DNA of 64,000 bases from Labia minor. Taxonomy: Eukaryota; Arthropoda; Insecta; Dermaptera; Spongiphoridae. The stretch's first letter is position 1. The number at the start of each line of letters is the position of its first letter. Made by a program: the position numbers and the translations under genes. Below are positions 34,801 through 45,866 of the stretch, piece by piece. The notes below the pieces were generated by a model, which had not been told where the DNA came from, searched no databases, and worked only from the letters and a program-made list of their open reading frames with translations. The stretch spans positions 14,596,491 to 14,660,490 of the forward strand of contig OY720345.1 in NCBI GenBank assembly GCA_963082975.1, in the 5' to 3' direction.

Positions 34801-37555
34801 TTTAAATCAAGAAAAAACTAATAAATATGATTTTCCCGAGGATAAAACCAATACAAAGTGTATGATTCGTGGTAATATATAAAAAAATCTTCTTTGGTGT
34901 GAAAATAACCCTTTCCTTCCTATCGTCGATCGCTAATACTACCACTTCCGGTTTCCGGATTTGCACCAAAAGTTGATCAATTCATCCCACTGATGCATTA
35001 AGTAAATATACCAAATTTAATCAAAATCGGTTGAGCCGTTCAGGCTGTACACATCTATACGGACGGACAGACGGACAGACGGACGGACAGACATCATGCT
35101 AAAAATACTTTTTTCTGTTTAGAAAATGCATGATTCGTGGAGATATGTAAAAATCTCCACATGTGAAATTTGGTGTGAAAACAATACCTCCCTTACTATC
35201 GTCGGTCGGTAAAAAATGAAATATGAATGATAACAGAAAAAAATATATATTAACCTTTCAAAGTCATGGATTAATTTAACTGGTCGACCCAATCTTTGTG
35301 CCTTGGAATGATAATGTCCCTTCGGTGTACTTTGATGTGCCGGTGGTTCAAATGGCCCAGTTAAATCAAACAATATTGGAAATTGATCTGTCACTAATTC
35401 TAATTCCGTTGTTTGTTCACTCGAACACGTTTGCGGTGTTATCTAAATAAAAATTAAAATAATATATTAATAAAATTAATTTTATTTTTAAAGCATATTT
35501 ATTGATTGATTTTATATTTATTTAAAATACCTTTGGTATACAGCCAACAATGGAACACCCTCTCGAGGTAGGAGTGAGATGTTTACGCTGTAATGAGTGA
35601 CAGGAAGCCAATGGATCTTTCTCTGCTTCTTCTTCATCTTCCTCTTCATGTCCATTTGCCTCTGTTAATCTTCTTAGCTCTTCACTTGTGTCACTACCAC
35701 TTGCACTATTCGCTCTCGAACGACTAACTGGTAGAATTCCATTTCCATCATCTAAAAGGTAATTCTTCTCAATGGAACTTCCATCGACATTCGTTTCAGG
35801 ACCTATATCGGTCAAATGGCTCCTCGATATTACCTCGTTCTCTTTATTTTCAAAATAAGATTCAATCGATGGAGGCGAAGTTTGATTATAATCTATTGTA
35901 TTTTTGTCTTTATCTTCAAAACATCTTTTCTGATTTTTCACTGTCGATTTACTATTGTATGGCACTGAAATGTTCAATTGTTTCGATGAAGATGTTTGAG
36001 GGCATGCAATTGCTCGGGTTTCAAAAATTTTACGAACGTCAGCAAAATTATAACAGGTTTTAGATAATGTTTCCTGAGAAGTCTCAACTGGATAAGTTGG
36101 ACAATATCTTACGATATTAGATACTTTTGTATGATCATTTGAATTGTTTGCAGCTGCAGCTATTTCTAAATTTGTATTCTAAAAAATAAATAAATAAATA
36201 ATAAATTATAAATAATTTGAAATTAAATTTAAATATAAAATTATAAATATAAAATTAAATATAAAATTAAGGTAATTGTTTACAAAACAAGAAGATCCAG
36301 GGACTTTTGGATGAAACTTCGCCAGTGAATTCCTTTTTTAATTCCAAATAAACTTTCCTAATGCAATATTTTTCGGTCTCTTCTAGTTTACGAGATAAAA
36401 AATTTTTAAGTTTGGCAGTCTTTCCTGAACTGAAAAAATCCCTATGGCACTGAATCAAACCATTCGAAAGTTCTTGGAAGCAACAACTATTTTGAACTAA
36501 ATACTAAACTATCTCCAACAAATTCCTATCCACATCGAACTGATTAATTTTTATTATTTTTACATTGGCATTCCAGAGTGTCCTTGGTCTCCACAATGTT
36601 TCTTCTCCCATTCTTTCCATCTCTATCGCTAACTTCTGAATTTTATAATTTTGTCTCTGTTGGGTAATCCTTAATAGGATTCTCTGTCATTCCTCTGTAA
36701 AATTATCTTTTTTCCATATTATATCATTTCTACGCGAAACATTTTATATTAAAATACTCTGAAACTATTTTCATATTCCCTAAAGTCATGGACCACCCCT
36801 CTCAGTCATTTAATATAGCCGTCAAAATTATATTTTTATATTAATTCTGGTATTGTTCAATAATATTTTTGATGAAATAAATCTCTTTTCCTCAAAATAA
36901 AGAGAACATTATCCAAAAGTAAATTATATTTAAAATAATTTTAATTATAATATTAAATTAATCTGAAGTATCCATTATGTGGTTGTATTTATAAATATAT
37001 TTAGTTATTTATCCAAAATGAAGAATTTTTTAAAAATAATTCACATGACTTTTTTGACTTGATTTTTTTTTTTTTTTTGTTTAATATAGATATATATGAG
37101 TACATGATTTATATATTCTTATATTTTTATATCGTAAAATTCTTTTTAAGTTTGGGGTATGTTGTTGTTGTTGCATTCCTTCATTAGTGGAGAACAAGTA
37201 AAATGCATTAACTCACCTTCTGTTTTGTTTCCCGCTCTAGATTGGAAACTTTATTTGTTGTTGTAGCACTGATATTTTTTGTTCCGAGATTATTCCTTGT
37301 AGTCAACTCGGGAGATCGTTTTGATGATGTTTTTAGGGAAGATTCTTTTCGTTCCTCAGTATCACTGAATCCAGAATCTTGGCTGCGATGACTGCCACTA
37401 CTGGGACTCACAGAGTGGCCTCTGCTTGAGAGATCGACTCCGGGACCCCACGGCGATTCTGGAGCGACAATTGCAGGAGAGGCGTCTTCACCTGATGGCT
37501 CTTCCATGCCATTTCCCCACCAAACTTTACTTTGAGTTCTTCGAAATTCACCCAT
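28900..37555 (-). CDS. insc: Inscuteable: adaptor for spindle orientation
   Basis: Links Par3/Bazooka to Pins/LGN in asymmetric cell division. Ten coding exons on the minus strand: 37555-37217, 36178-35531, 35442-35255, 32207-31941, 31701-31431, 31331-31092, 31008-30837, 29841-29478, 29343-29220, 29031-28900. All joins keep frame, giving 914 residues. The N-terminal region is disordered and Ser-rich (HRSQDSGFSDTEE). YNFADVRKIFETRA follows near residue 290. NHWLNELGTIFEPECTV (about 420-436) aligns with the LGN-binding peptide of vertebrate INSC (W--DL---ECECM). Armadillo-like repeats fill about 485-870 (LLLCTSALANLTSLE, RVQQKAAIALSR, RAEAAAVLAQITAPW). The end VEPRLLDSYLI through QESYV matches the conserved C-terminus, a class of PDZ ligand. 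The ATG at 37555 lies two bases after an acceptor (ATATTTTTAG|CA), so upstream exons exist and may be non-coding. A 3.0-kb intron (32208-35254) holds transposon relics. Confidence 0.92.
30401..30690 (-). mobile_element. 5'-truncated non-LTR retrotransposon fragment in an insc intron
   Basis: On the minus strand it translates in pieces to RRLRWAGHVARTGEG and, near the 3' end, to AAAKNFRVP before a stop. These match the extreme C-terminal part of endonuclease/reverse-transcriptase proteins of insect non-LTR elements (MRWAGHVARMG ... DRWRALV..AMNLRVP). The 3' end is at the low coordinate and is followed by a TATTA-rich tail (about 30370-30400). It lies in the intron 29842-30836, in the same orientation as insc. 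The forward-strand open frame over it is an antisense shadow. Confidence 0.8.
32731..32753. repeat. Poly(A) run
   Basis: An uninterrupted run of about 23 A in the large insc intron. It could be a low-complexity tract or the tail of a retroposed copy. No body was recognised next to it. Confidence 0.5.
33281..33420 (+). mobile_element. Relic of hAT transposase C-terminus
   Basis: The segment reads FRSTMNDLRVQNLGILSL and then breaks. It is plainly similar at the nucleotide level to the hAT-derived tail at 43444-43592. There the same region continues in frame, while here a small insertion after ATATTGTCT shifts the frame and brings in a TAG. It lies in the 3.0-kb insc intron. No terminal repeats were found. 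Confidence 0.65.
34233..34253. repeat. GC-rich perfect hairpin, 9-bp stem
   Basis: ACAGGGGGC, loop AGA, GCCCCCTGT: a perfect inverted repeat with a 3-base loop, within strongly AT-rich intron sequence. It sits in a less AT-rich patch (about 34180-34330) that looks like part of an unidentified repeat. Confidence 0.7.
34740..35220. repeat. Repeat with duplicated module and GGAC/AGAC tandem tract
   Basis: Two diverged copies of a module beginning GATTCGTGG and containing TTTGGTGTGAAAA and CTATCGTCG lie at about 34864-34933 and 35130-35212. Between them is AATCGGTTGAGCCGTTCAGG, then a tract of GGACGGACAGAC-type units at about 35060-35090. This layout is common in insect interspersed repeats. The TACCTCCCTTACTATCGTCG end recurs in reverse at about 44797-44826. 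It lies in the large insc intron just beside exon 3. Confidence 0.65.
36440..36840 (-). mobile_element. Highly decayed non-LTR retrotransposon fragment
   Basis: Shares diverged blocks with the copies at 30401 and 57441: TTCGAAAGTTCTTGG near 36465, a TCTCCCATTCTTTCCATCTC block near 36604, and CCTAAAGTCATGGACCA near 36780. On the minus strand the last part gives FRVF then a stop, matching the LRVFENRILR motif. It lies in the insc intron between coding exons 1 and 2. Confidence 0.6.
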
Positions 37556-37836
37556 TGCTAAAAATATAAATATATAAATACAAAACGTTAAAAAAATTTT
37601 CTATTAAATGAATATTGTGAAAGTAATTATTTTTTATTAACTACATTATATAAAATAGTCGCAATACAATTTTTATAGGTTTCCAAAAAGTAATTTTTAG
37701 AAAATTGAAGTTTTAATGATTTATTTTCTACTTGAGTTGTATAATTGTTACTGTAAAAAGTGCCATCATTTGGTCTATTATAGTATTCCTTGTATTTTTT
37801 TTTTTTGTAAATTAAAAGTTATTACAAATAAAAAAT

Positions 37837-38247
37837 CTGGAGTGTCTCCACTCGATTATCTCGCAAATTTGGATTAATTAACATATATTATATATAAATT
37901 AAATTTAATTAATTATATACAAATTATAAATTAAAATAAATAAATAATATTTATTAAATCAGCGCGTGTATGACTCTTTGTTGATGACACCACGTTACAT
38001 GCTTGCGCGTGATTGGCAGTCAACGTGTGAAAAAAATTAAAAAAATTAATTCCTGTACTTTCAGCGATTCAATCAAGCTGAAATTCTATATATAGCAGTT
38101 TTATACAATGTTAACGTGGTAGGTAATGGTCCTCTTCCGAATGATCTACATTTCTCAAAATTTGATAAAAAACTACTTTATTTTGAATAATGCCCGTGTA
38201 CTAAATTTCATGATTCTAGCTCAAACTATTTTTGCGTAATCTTGTCT

Positions 38248-38284
<37 letters not shown>

Positions 38285-38400
38285 TTTTTTTCAACCTTAG
38301 TGAAAATGACTCAGGAACATTCAAAACGTATAAAAACATCAAAATCTCGACATCGAAAATTTTCGTGATCGCAATACTATCTCTGACGATATAGTAAAAA
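37837..38400 (+). repeat. Microsatellite-bearing repeat family, copy A
   Basis: Starts CTGGAGTGTCTCCACTCG and ends ATCGCAATACTATCTCTGAC then GATATAGTAAAAA. Internal landmarks in order: TTGTTGATGACACCACG; GCGCGTGATTGGCAGTCAAC; TTCAATCAAGCTGAAATTCT; TATATATAGCAGTTTTATAC; CTACATTTCTCAAAA; AGCTCAAAC; CTACATACACACAC followed by (CA)n; CATCGAAAATTTTCGTGATC. The same order recurs in five other copies here. It lacks the ATCATGTGAAAAA block found after GCAGTTTTATAC in copies B, C and E. No open frame. Confidence 0.85.
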
Positions 38401-39654
38401 TGCTTATTTGAGAAATAGAAATGTTTTTGGAATGATAATTGAAATAAATATTATACAAGATGTAATTTAATTTTAAATTTTATTTCATTTTTTAGTTATT
38501 TTATATCTATTATTTTAGTGAAAATGACTCAGGAACATTTTTCATTTTAATGAAATAATGAATTTATTTTGAATATAAAGTATTATATTTGGGAATGAGG
38601 TAGAATTTAAGCTAAAAGATTATTAATTATGAGTTGGCAATATGATTAGTTACGGGTATAAAGTGGCAATTAAAAACATTTATTTAAGCATTAAAAACTG
38701 AAAGTAAAAATCAAGTGTTAATAAATTATTCAAGATTACAAATTTTATAGTTATGTAAATATTTCCTATCGTGAGAAAACTTAATATTTTTTTTTTTTTT
38801 TTGGAAATAAACAGATTCAATGAATAAATGTAGAAAAATGGTGAATTATATGATAAAATTTTTGGTTTGAAAAATAGGATGATTAATAAGGTATGTATGT
38901 ATAAATGATGAATCAATCGACATGTAAAAGTGAGCCATGCTATTAGTAACCATGCAATGACTCAAACCAAGGTGAATAAATAATATTATTCCTTTCAGTT
39001 TGTTGTAAAATGATTACTCTCGTTTCTCTTAAGAAATTAAAAGAGAGAGAGAATATTTTTATCAATTTTAAATAAATTTAAATTATATATATGTATCAAT
39101 AATCTTTATTATTGATACAAAATAATTTTCAAAGATACCCATCCACACAAATACAATAATATAATATAAATTTAATTTTATAAAATAAAAAATTATTTAA
39201 TATGTTTATTCTAAAATGGTATATGCTTAATTGTGTGTGAAAGTAAAGAAACATAACAAATAAATTATTATTTTTTTATTTATTAATCTTAAAATATTTT
39301 CAAATGACAATTTTTTTCAACTAATTTTTTTTTTTTATATTTCTATAAAGTTATTTGCTTGCTATAATTGGAAGGACACATTCTTAGTTGATAGGAAGGG
39401 TATTTCCTTATGAGATGTCAATCATACTCCACTAAATATGGCCATTCCATGTTTTATCTATCATATGAAAAATTCGAAAACATAAATTTATTAAATTTAT
39501 ATTTTTGTTATTGAGTATTATTTTTATTAAATAAAACAAAATTTAAAAAAAGTAATTATTTTTTCTTTACACCATTGAAATTTCATGGCTCTTTTTAATT
39601 GGATTTCTTATTTTAATATTTTATAACAAAATTTAATTTATTCATTTCTTCTCT

Positions 39655-39720
39655 CATGACGCTTCTGAACTCGAAAGTTTTTGATCGCAGCAATCATATT
39701 TCTTCACTAAATTATAAAAT
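39655..39720 (-). mobile_element. Short non-LTR retrotransposon 3' fragment
   Basis: TTCTGAACTCGAAAGTTTTT and GATCGCAGCAATCATA match the 3' end of the fragments at 30401 and 57441, in the same orientation. Only about 65 bp remain. Confidence 0.55.
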
Positions 39721-39826
39721 GTATATATATTTTGGTATAAATTCTTTGAAAATATAACAATCTTCTTGTTAAAATAAATATTTTTTTATGAAATAGAAAT
39801 ACCCTATTACACATTTATTATAGTTT

Positions 39827-39866
<40 letters not shown>

Positions 39867-41575
39867 ATATTGTATTTTAATGCTTCTTAATTTCTTATAA
39901 TTATTCAATTCTTAATTCTACTTTTTCATTCTGTAATTAATTTTATTATATTAGTAAATAAAAAGTAAATAAATGTAATTTTCTTTTATTAATTATATAA
40001 AATCGATTTATTAATAATAATAATAATAATATAATCATTCACAAATACCAGTTTACATTCATCCATGAAAAGTATATTCTTTTTCAGTAATTTTTAATTT
40101 TTAATAAATATAAAACTTTTTAAGATCATCTTTAATGAAAGTTTAATTTAATAAAGTTTCACACAAGTTTATTATAACTTGAATTGAAAGAAGAAGAAAG
40201 CTTCTGATGTTGGTATAACAGCCGAAACAACAATAAATATATGTATCAATAAACTTAAATTATATATTATTCTTACAAGGTTTATATTTTTTAAAAATGA
40301 TTTGATTACATAACTTATACTAACATGTTTCAATTACTAACTATGGTTAAATTTATTAATTTCTTTTTTAATCATTCATTTAACTAATATAATATTTATT
40401 TTTATTATTTAAAGAGTAAGATATTACTTTATTGAAAAATTAATTTTAAAAATTTGCATAGTTCATCTTGATTTCAGAAAATCAATTTTCATTTTTTGCT
40501 GTTAATTGATTTGTTTTCCTAATTATAATATCTATTCTAATGAATTATTAATTCGTTATTAATTTATTTAGGAATACTATTGATGATAGTAATTCATTTT
40601 GTTTTGAGTATGATATTTCGGTTCATTATTAATTATGTGGTTTATTGCAAAAAGATGTGGGTGGTGGTGGGGGGTGGTGAAAAGGTGGATTATAAAAATT
40701 TAGGCAACATCTTCTAAAGCCCTGATAATACTTATTATATGCCTATAAAAATATATTAACTAAAATTAAAATATAGAAATTTTAATGCTAGAATTAATAT
40801 TTTTATGTTTAATACTTTTTTTTGAACCAAAGTAGACAGCGTAACTAGCTTTACATAAATTAAGGGTATTAAATCAAAAATTACTTTCTAGATTTTTGAA
40901 TATATAAATTGAGCTATATATATTTATATATTATAAGTTTATCCATTATTAAAAATTTTATATGTTACGTTATTGTAAATGATATCCTCGAAACTATAAT
41001 TTTTTGAAATATTTATTATATAATAAATATTTATTTTTTTTAATTAAATTAAATTATTAAAAATCAATGGCAAGGTTAAATTAATGTTTTGGGAAAAAAT
41101 ATAATAAATTAAAGAAATTTAAAATAATTTCCGCTCAAAATTGATTATTAAATTGTAAGATGATAATTTTCAAGGTTTCATGGTTTATTTAAATTAAATT
41201 TTTAAATTTTTTTCTAATTAACTAAAGACTCATTTAATTACATTAATGATTAGTTACTAAATTATTTATAATATAATTATTTTATATTAAAATAAACATA
41301 TCATATTGTAAATTCAATTATCTTTGTTTTTTTCTTTAGTCAAAACTCAATAGAATCATAATTTATAATTTTTGAAAATTTTCTCATTAATCCAGAGAAT
41401 TTGCTTGGTATCTTTCATTTTAAAAATATGATCAAAACAGAGTTCGTTTGTCAATATCAACATTATTCGAATATGCTATTTATTATCTCAAATTCCTATC
41501 GTGAAGGACTCTGTCGGATATTAAAAATTATATATGATTCTACGCGTAGGAAGAGGGAGATAAAAAATGATGATT

Positions 41576-41607
<32 letters not shown>

Positions 41608-42239
41608 GTATATATAAAATGGAAAAATATTTATTATACTTAATTAATCAATTGGAATTCAAGGGAAAAAATATAATTCATTCTTATTATTAATTTATCT
41701 TTATCTTGATTGTATTTTGTAAATATCGAAAAAATGATATTTTTTTAAAAAAAGAAAAATATTTTTTTAAATTGTATTATACAATTATATTATATGAATA
41801 TTTGTGGAAGTTGTCAAGTAAAGTTTGAAATCATTAATCGCTTAGTTTAACCTTTAATTTATATTTGCAGGAAAAAAATTTTAAACGTACAATATATACG
41901 TACGTATCTATTTTACAGTACTTTACTTTTCTGTGTACATGTATTAATTATTTTAAAATTCAAATATAACATATAAAATTTTGGATTCTAAAGAGATTCA
42001 CACATTCAATCAATCAGGTTTTTTTTTCAATTTTACTAATAAATAGATCCATAAATTCATCTTTTTTTTCTATTAATAATTCTAATATAATTTTAATATA
42101 TTGTTATACACATTAAAGAGAAAAAAAAAATTATAATAATTAAATTTTTAAATAATCATGTAAGTAATTCAAGTAAGAAATTCAAATCAATTTAAAATTT
42201 ATTTAAATTTTTATAATTAAAATTTTTTGTTTATTTTTT

Positions 42240-42640
42240 TTTTTCAACCAGTTTAACTGAAAGTAACAAGTACAGTAAACAAAATGTACCAAACGACCTG
42301 AGAGATTGGTAACTCTTAATGCTTACTCATTACACGAACATAAACCATTGCTTCGAAAAAAAGTGGGGAGAAAAGCTGACACATAAAGAAGCCGATTTAC
42401 TAGAGAGAGAGAGAGAGAGAGAAAGAAAGAAAAGAGTGCCATTTGAGAATAAGAAAATACAATTCTCTCACAAAACAGCATCCAACTAACTGGTTGCCAT
42501 TAAAAAAATGCCTAAACACTCTCTCTAACTTCAACTTAACATTCAACACGTTCATTCATTCATTCCATCTTTTTTTTTTTAGTCTCCCCCCGTCTCCCCT
42601 TTTACTTCACAATCCTTTCCTCACCTCTTATATCATTAAG
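42240..42640. other. Less AT-rich patch with GA repeat and pyrimidine run
   Basis: Unique-looking sequence with AAGTGGGGAGAAAAGCTGAC near 42361, a GAGAGA tract at about 42404-42436, then a long CT-rich stretch (CTCCCCCCGTCTCCCC near 42583). The open frame over it is low complexity and has no family match. Possible regulatory DNA; nothing shows function directly. Confidence 0.2.
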
Positions 42641-42974
42641 TTTGATTAATTGTATCGAGATATTGATTTATTATTCTCCTTTCTTCTCAACTTCTCAATA
42701 AAGAATTAAATATATTGTAAAGAATTAATTCCTAATATATTTAGAAATAATATTATTCCAGGTTGTTATAATATAAAACAAAATTATCAGACAATTATTC
42801 TCTTATTATTTTTTATTTATATAAAACAAAAGAAAAATTATTTCATTAAAACAAAAACAAAAAAAAAAAATAAAAATAAAAATAATTTTCAAAAGTAATT
42901 AATTCTACAATATTAAATTTTCAATTTTCAATACTTTTTATATTTTTAATAAAATATAGGTATACGTCATCAAC

Positions 42975-43870
42975 ATATCTCTATTAATGAACTCAAAAGT
43001 GTTTTTAGCAGCAAAAAAATACATTTCTTCAACGATTCCTATCCTAAGTTACCTGCAATTCTCCATTTAATTCCTAACTTTTTTAATCTCTCCTAATATT
43101 TGGTCCCAGTGGCGTACCTAAGGGGGGGGGGGGGGCGGTGGGTGCGGTCCGCACCGGGCGGCACTTATCTTGGGGCGGCATTTTTTATATTTAGTTATAG
43201 TTGTAAAAAGCAACTTATTCATTGTATATTTATTTTTTTTCTTTCTTGAATAATAAATGATTATTATAAGTTTACTATTTGATTTATATAAATTATGATT
43301 AACTATATGATTTCGAATATGTATATAAATGCATTTTAGTGTAAATTTTGAATTCTAATTCCAAGAACAGGATAATAATTTTATTTTATTGTATTCATTA
43401 AAATTCGTTGAATTCGTAAACGCATCTTTAAGATTTTGTTCGGCAAAATTATCTTCGTTCTACAATGAATCAATTGAGACTACAAAATCTTGCAATATTG
43501 TCAATAGAACAAGAAATTACAAATAATATAAATTTTGGGAGTATTATACACGATTTTTCTAGTATGAAAGCTAGAAGAGTAAATATTATATAAATATGTT
43601 TACGAGTGCATACAAATATGTGTAAAAAAATTTACTCTGTGTATTAATTAATATTGATTAAATAACTCAATAATTTATTTATGTGTATTAATTTATAAAA
43701 ACCACTATATGATTGACTTATAATAGAAAGGGCGGCAAACTGGAGAACGCCCCGGGCGGCAAAAGTTCTAGGTACGCCACGGTTTGGTCCTTAGACTACT
43801 CACAACTCATTTCTCAATTTGTTTTCCTATAAATTTTTTTTTAAAATTAATTTATTAAACTTCGATCAAT
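42975..43870 (-). mobile_element. Non-LTR fragment interrupted by a hAT insertion
   Basis: 42985-43098 (CTCAAAAGTGTTTTTAGCAG, then CATTTCTTCAACGATTCCTA) matches the 3' region of the non-LTR fragments at 30401 and 57441. The match appears to resume after the hAT element, from about 43783. The fragment is on the minus strand like all other copies. Confidence 0.5.
43107..43782 (+). mobile_element. Internally deleted hAT element, 676 bp, with transposase tail
   Basis: Left end CAGTGGCGTACCTA and right end TAGGTACGCCACGG are inverted repeats, with one mismatch. The element is flanked by a perfect 8-bp duplication TTTGGTCC (43099-43106 and 43783-43790). Subterminal GGGCGGCA and CCGGGCGGC blocks occur at both ends. 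Between about 43444 and 43592 an open frame reads QNYLRSTMNQLRLQNLAILS, then EQEITNNINF, ending MKARRVNII and stop. This is the C-terminal end of a hAT transposase of the type whose dimerisation region reads RSTMSQERLxxLAxLSIE. The rest of the transposase is gone. Confidence 0.88.
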
Positions 43871-44794
43871 TTTTGAATTAAATTTCCACTTTTAGAAGAA
43901 AAATATATTTTCATCAAGAAAACAATAATAAATATATTTCTTTAACAATATTTCTTATCGAATGTTACAATACTAAATATTTACTTTTAATTATTTTAAT
44001 ATATTCTGTGTACACAAGACAAACGATATATAACCATTTCAATACAATTTATTTCAAATGATAATCAAGTTTGACTACATAATAATTTAACTATTTATTC
44101 ATTCTCATATAGTAGAAAGCAGAATTTGAATAAAAACATACATAAACACACACACACACTTATAAATTTCTTTAAAAAAATGAAAGAAATGAATGTGTAC
44201 TCTTCCAAATAAAGAACATGAAAAAACACTTTTCTAGTAAATAAAATAAATAGTTAAAGTGCTAATAGTACAAAAGTCAAACGTAATTTTTTTTTTATTT
44301 TCAACAGATGAAGCTTTTATTGAAATAAACCTTTTCAGAAAAGAATTAATTTTATAAAATATTAAACATAAAATATATTAAATGTTTCGATATATTATTC
44401 GAATCAAAAAGAAATTCGAAAATATACTTTTATTTGCTATTTTTCATTTTAATTTCAAAAAAGGAGAGGGAAATAAAAGATATTATCTAATAGCCCATTA
44501 TTAATTCTCTCAAGATTTTACTTTTGGTGGATTATTATTATCATAATCATCGTAATATCTTTTAAGAAAATTTTATAATAATATATAATGGTTTGGTTCT
44601 AATATAATAAATAATAATTGTATGTTTATATCCTTATAATATAACTATGTTTTAATATATTGTAATATAATATAATATAAATATATCATTATCGATCTGC
44701 ACAGTGAACAAGAATATAATACCAAGTTCTGAATAATCTCCTGAAGAACCGAGATGTTGATATTTGCTGGTAGGGGAAGGAGATAAATGATTTT

Positions 44795-44827
44795 TACCGA
44801 CCCACGATAGTAAGGGAGGTATTATTA
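44795..44827 (-). repeat. Fragment of the repeat at 34740-35220
   Basis: TTTTTACCGACCCACGATAG followed by TAAGGGAGGTATT is the reverse complement, with one difference, of the right-hand module end at about 35183-35215. Confidence 0.6.
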
Positions 44828-45107
44828 ATTTTTATCTTCACTTCTTTCTGACTTCTTGATATTTTTTTATATGTATTGTAAAAATATAACTCATTTGTGT
44901 AAAATATTTTAATATAATATGTTCATGAAAATTATATTTTATAAAGAAAAATAATTTCTTAAATTTCAGTAAGTAATGTTCACTTTTATTTTTATTTTTC
45001 ACAGATAAAATATATTTTTAAGATAAATAATTATCATTTTCTTCACATTGAATCTAATTTTAATTTTAAAATTTATTCTTTATTCTTATAAGTATAAACT
45101 AAAATCA

Positions 45108-45726
45108 TTTTTACTATCTCGTAAGAGATAGTATTGCGATCACGAAAATTTTCGATGTTGAGATTTTGATGTTTTTATACGTTTTGAAGGTTCCTGAATC
45201 ATTTTCACAAAGGTTGAGAAAAATGTCTGTGTGTGTGTGTGTGTGTATGTGTGTGTGTGTATGTATGTAGACAAGATTGCGCAAAAACGGTTTGAGCTAG
45301 AATGATGAAATTTGGTACATGGACATTATTCAAAATTCATAGTTTTCTATCAACTTTTGAGAAATGTAGCTCATCCGGAAGAGGGTCATTACCTACAACG
45401 TTTTGATTTTTTTTTCCTCTAAAGTGACCGTAAAAATAAAGATATATGTTTGATAATTTTTCACATGATTAATAATTGTATAAAACTGCTATATATATAA
45501 TTTCAGCTTGATTAAATTACTGAAAGTACCAGAATTAATTTTTTAACACTGCAAATCTCACGCGCCAACACGTGGTGCCATCAACAAAGAGCCAAACATG
45601 CACTGGTTTAATAAATATTATTTATTAATTTTAATTTATAATTTAATTAATTTAATTTAATTTAAATTAATATATGATATTTAATTCAATTCAAATTTGC
45701 GAGATAGCCGAGTGGAGACACTCCAG
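45108..45726 (-). repeat. Microsatellite-bearing repeat family, copy B (reverse)
   Basis: Reverse orientation: begins TTTTTACTATCTCGTAAGAG and ends GATAGCCGAGTGGAGACACT then CCAG. All internal landmarks listed for copy A are present in reverse order, with the microsatellite as a GT tract interrupted by AT (about 45229-45268). The full length is about 619 bp. Confidence 0.85.
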
Positions 45727-45846
45727 CTAATTTATTAAATGATAAGGGAGGAAGATATGATGTACTTAGGTATATTATTTTACTGCACCCTCTAAAATCT
45801 TTTATATTTCTAGTAACTACATGATGTATATTACATTTGTGTTTGT

Positions 45847-45866
45847 CTTTTTACTATCTCGCCAGA
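45847..45866 (-). repeat. Solo 3' terminus of the microsatellite-bearing family
   Basis: TTTTTACTATCTCGCCAGA is the exact reverse complement of the 3' end of copy C (TCTGGCGAGATAGTAAAAA). The similarity then stops. It lies 121 bp beyond copy B in the same orientation. Confidence 0.5.

Noticed and set aside
42443..42649. Forward frame of 68 codons
   Set aside because: A pyrimidine-run translation (Phe/Pro/Ser/Leu) with no recognisable domain or splice partners.
45700..45726. tRNA-like A box (TAGCCGAGTGG) in repeat copy B, suggesting a SINE
   Set aside because: No matching B box at a suitable distance, the box points out of the element, and other copies read TAGTCGAGTGG at that place.
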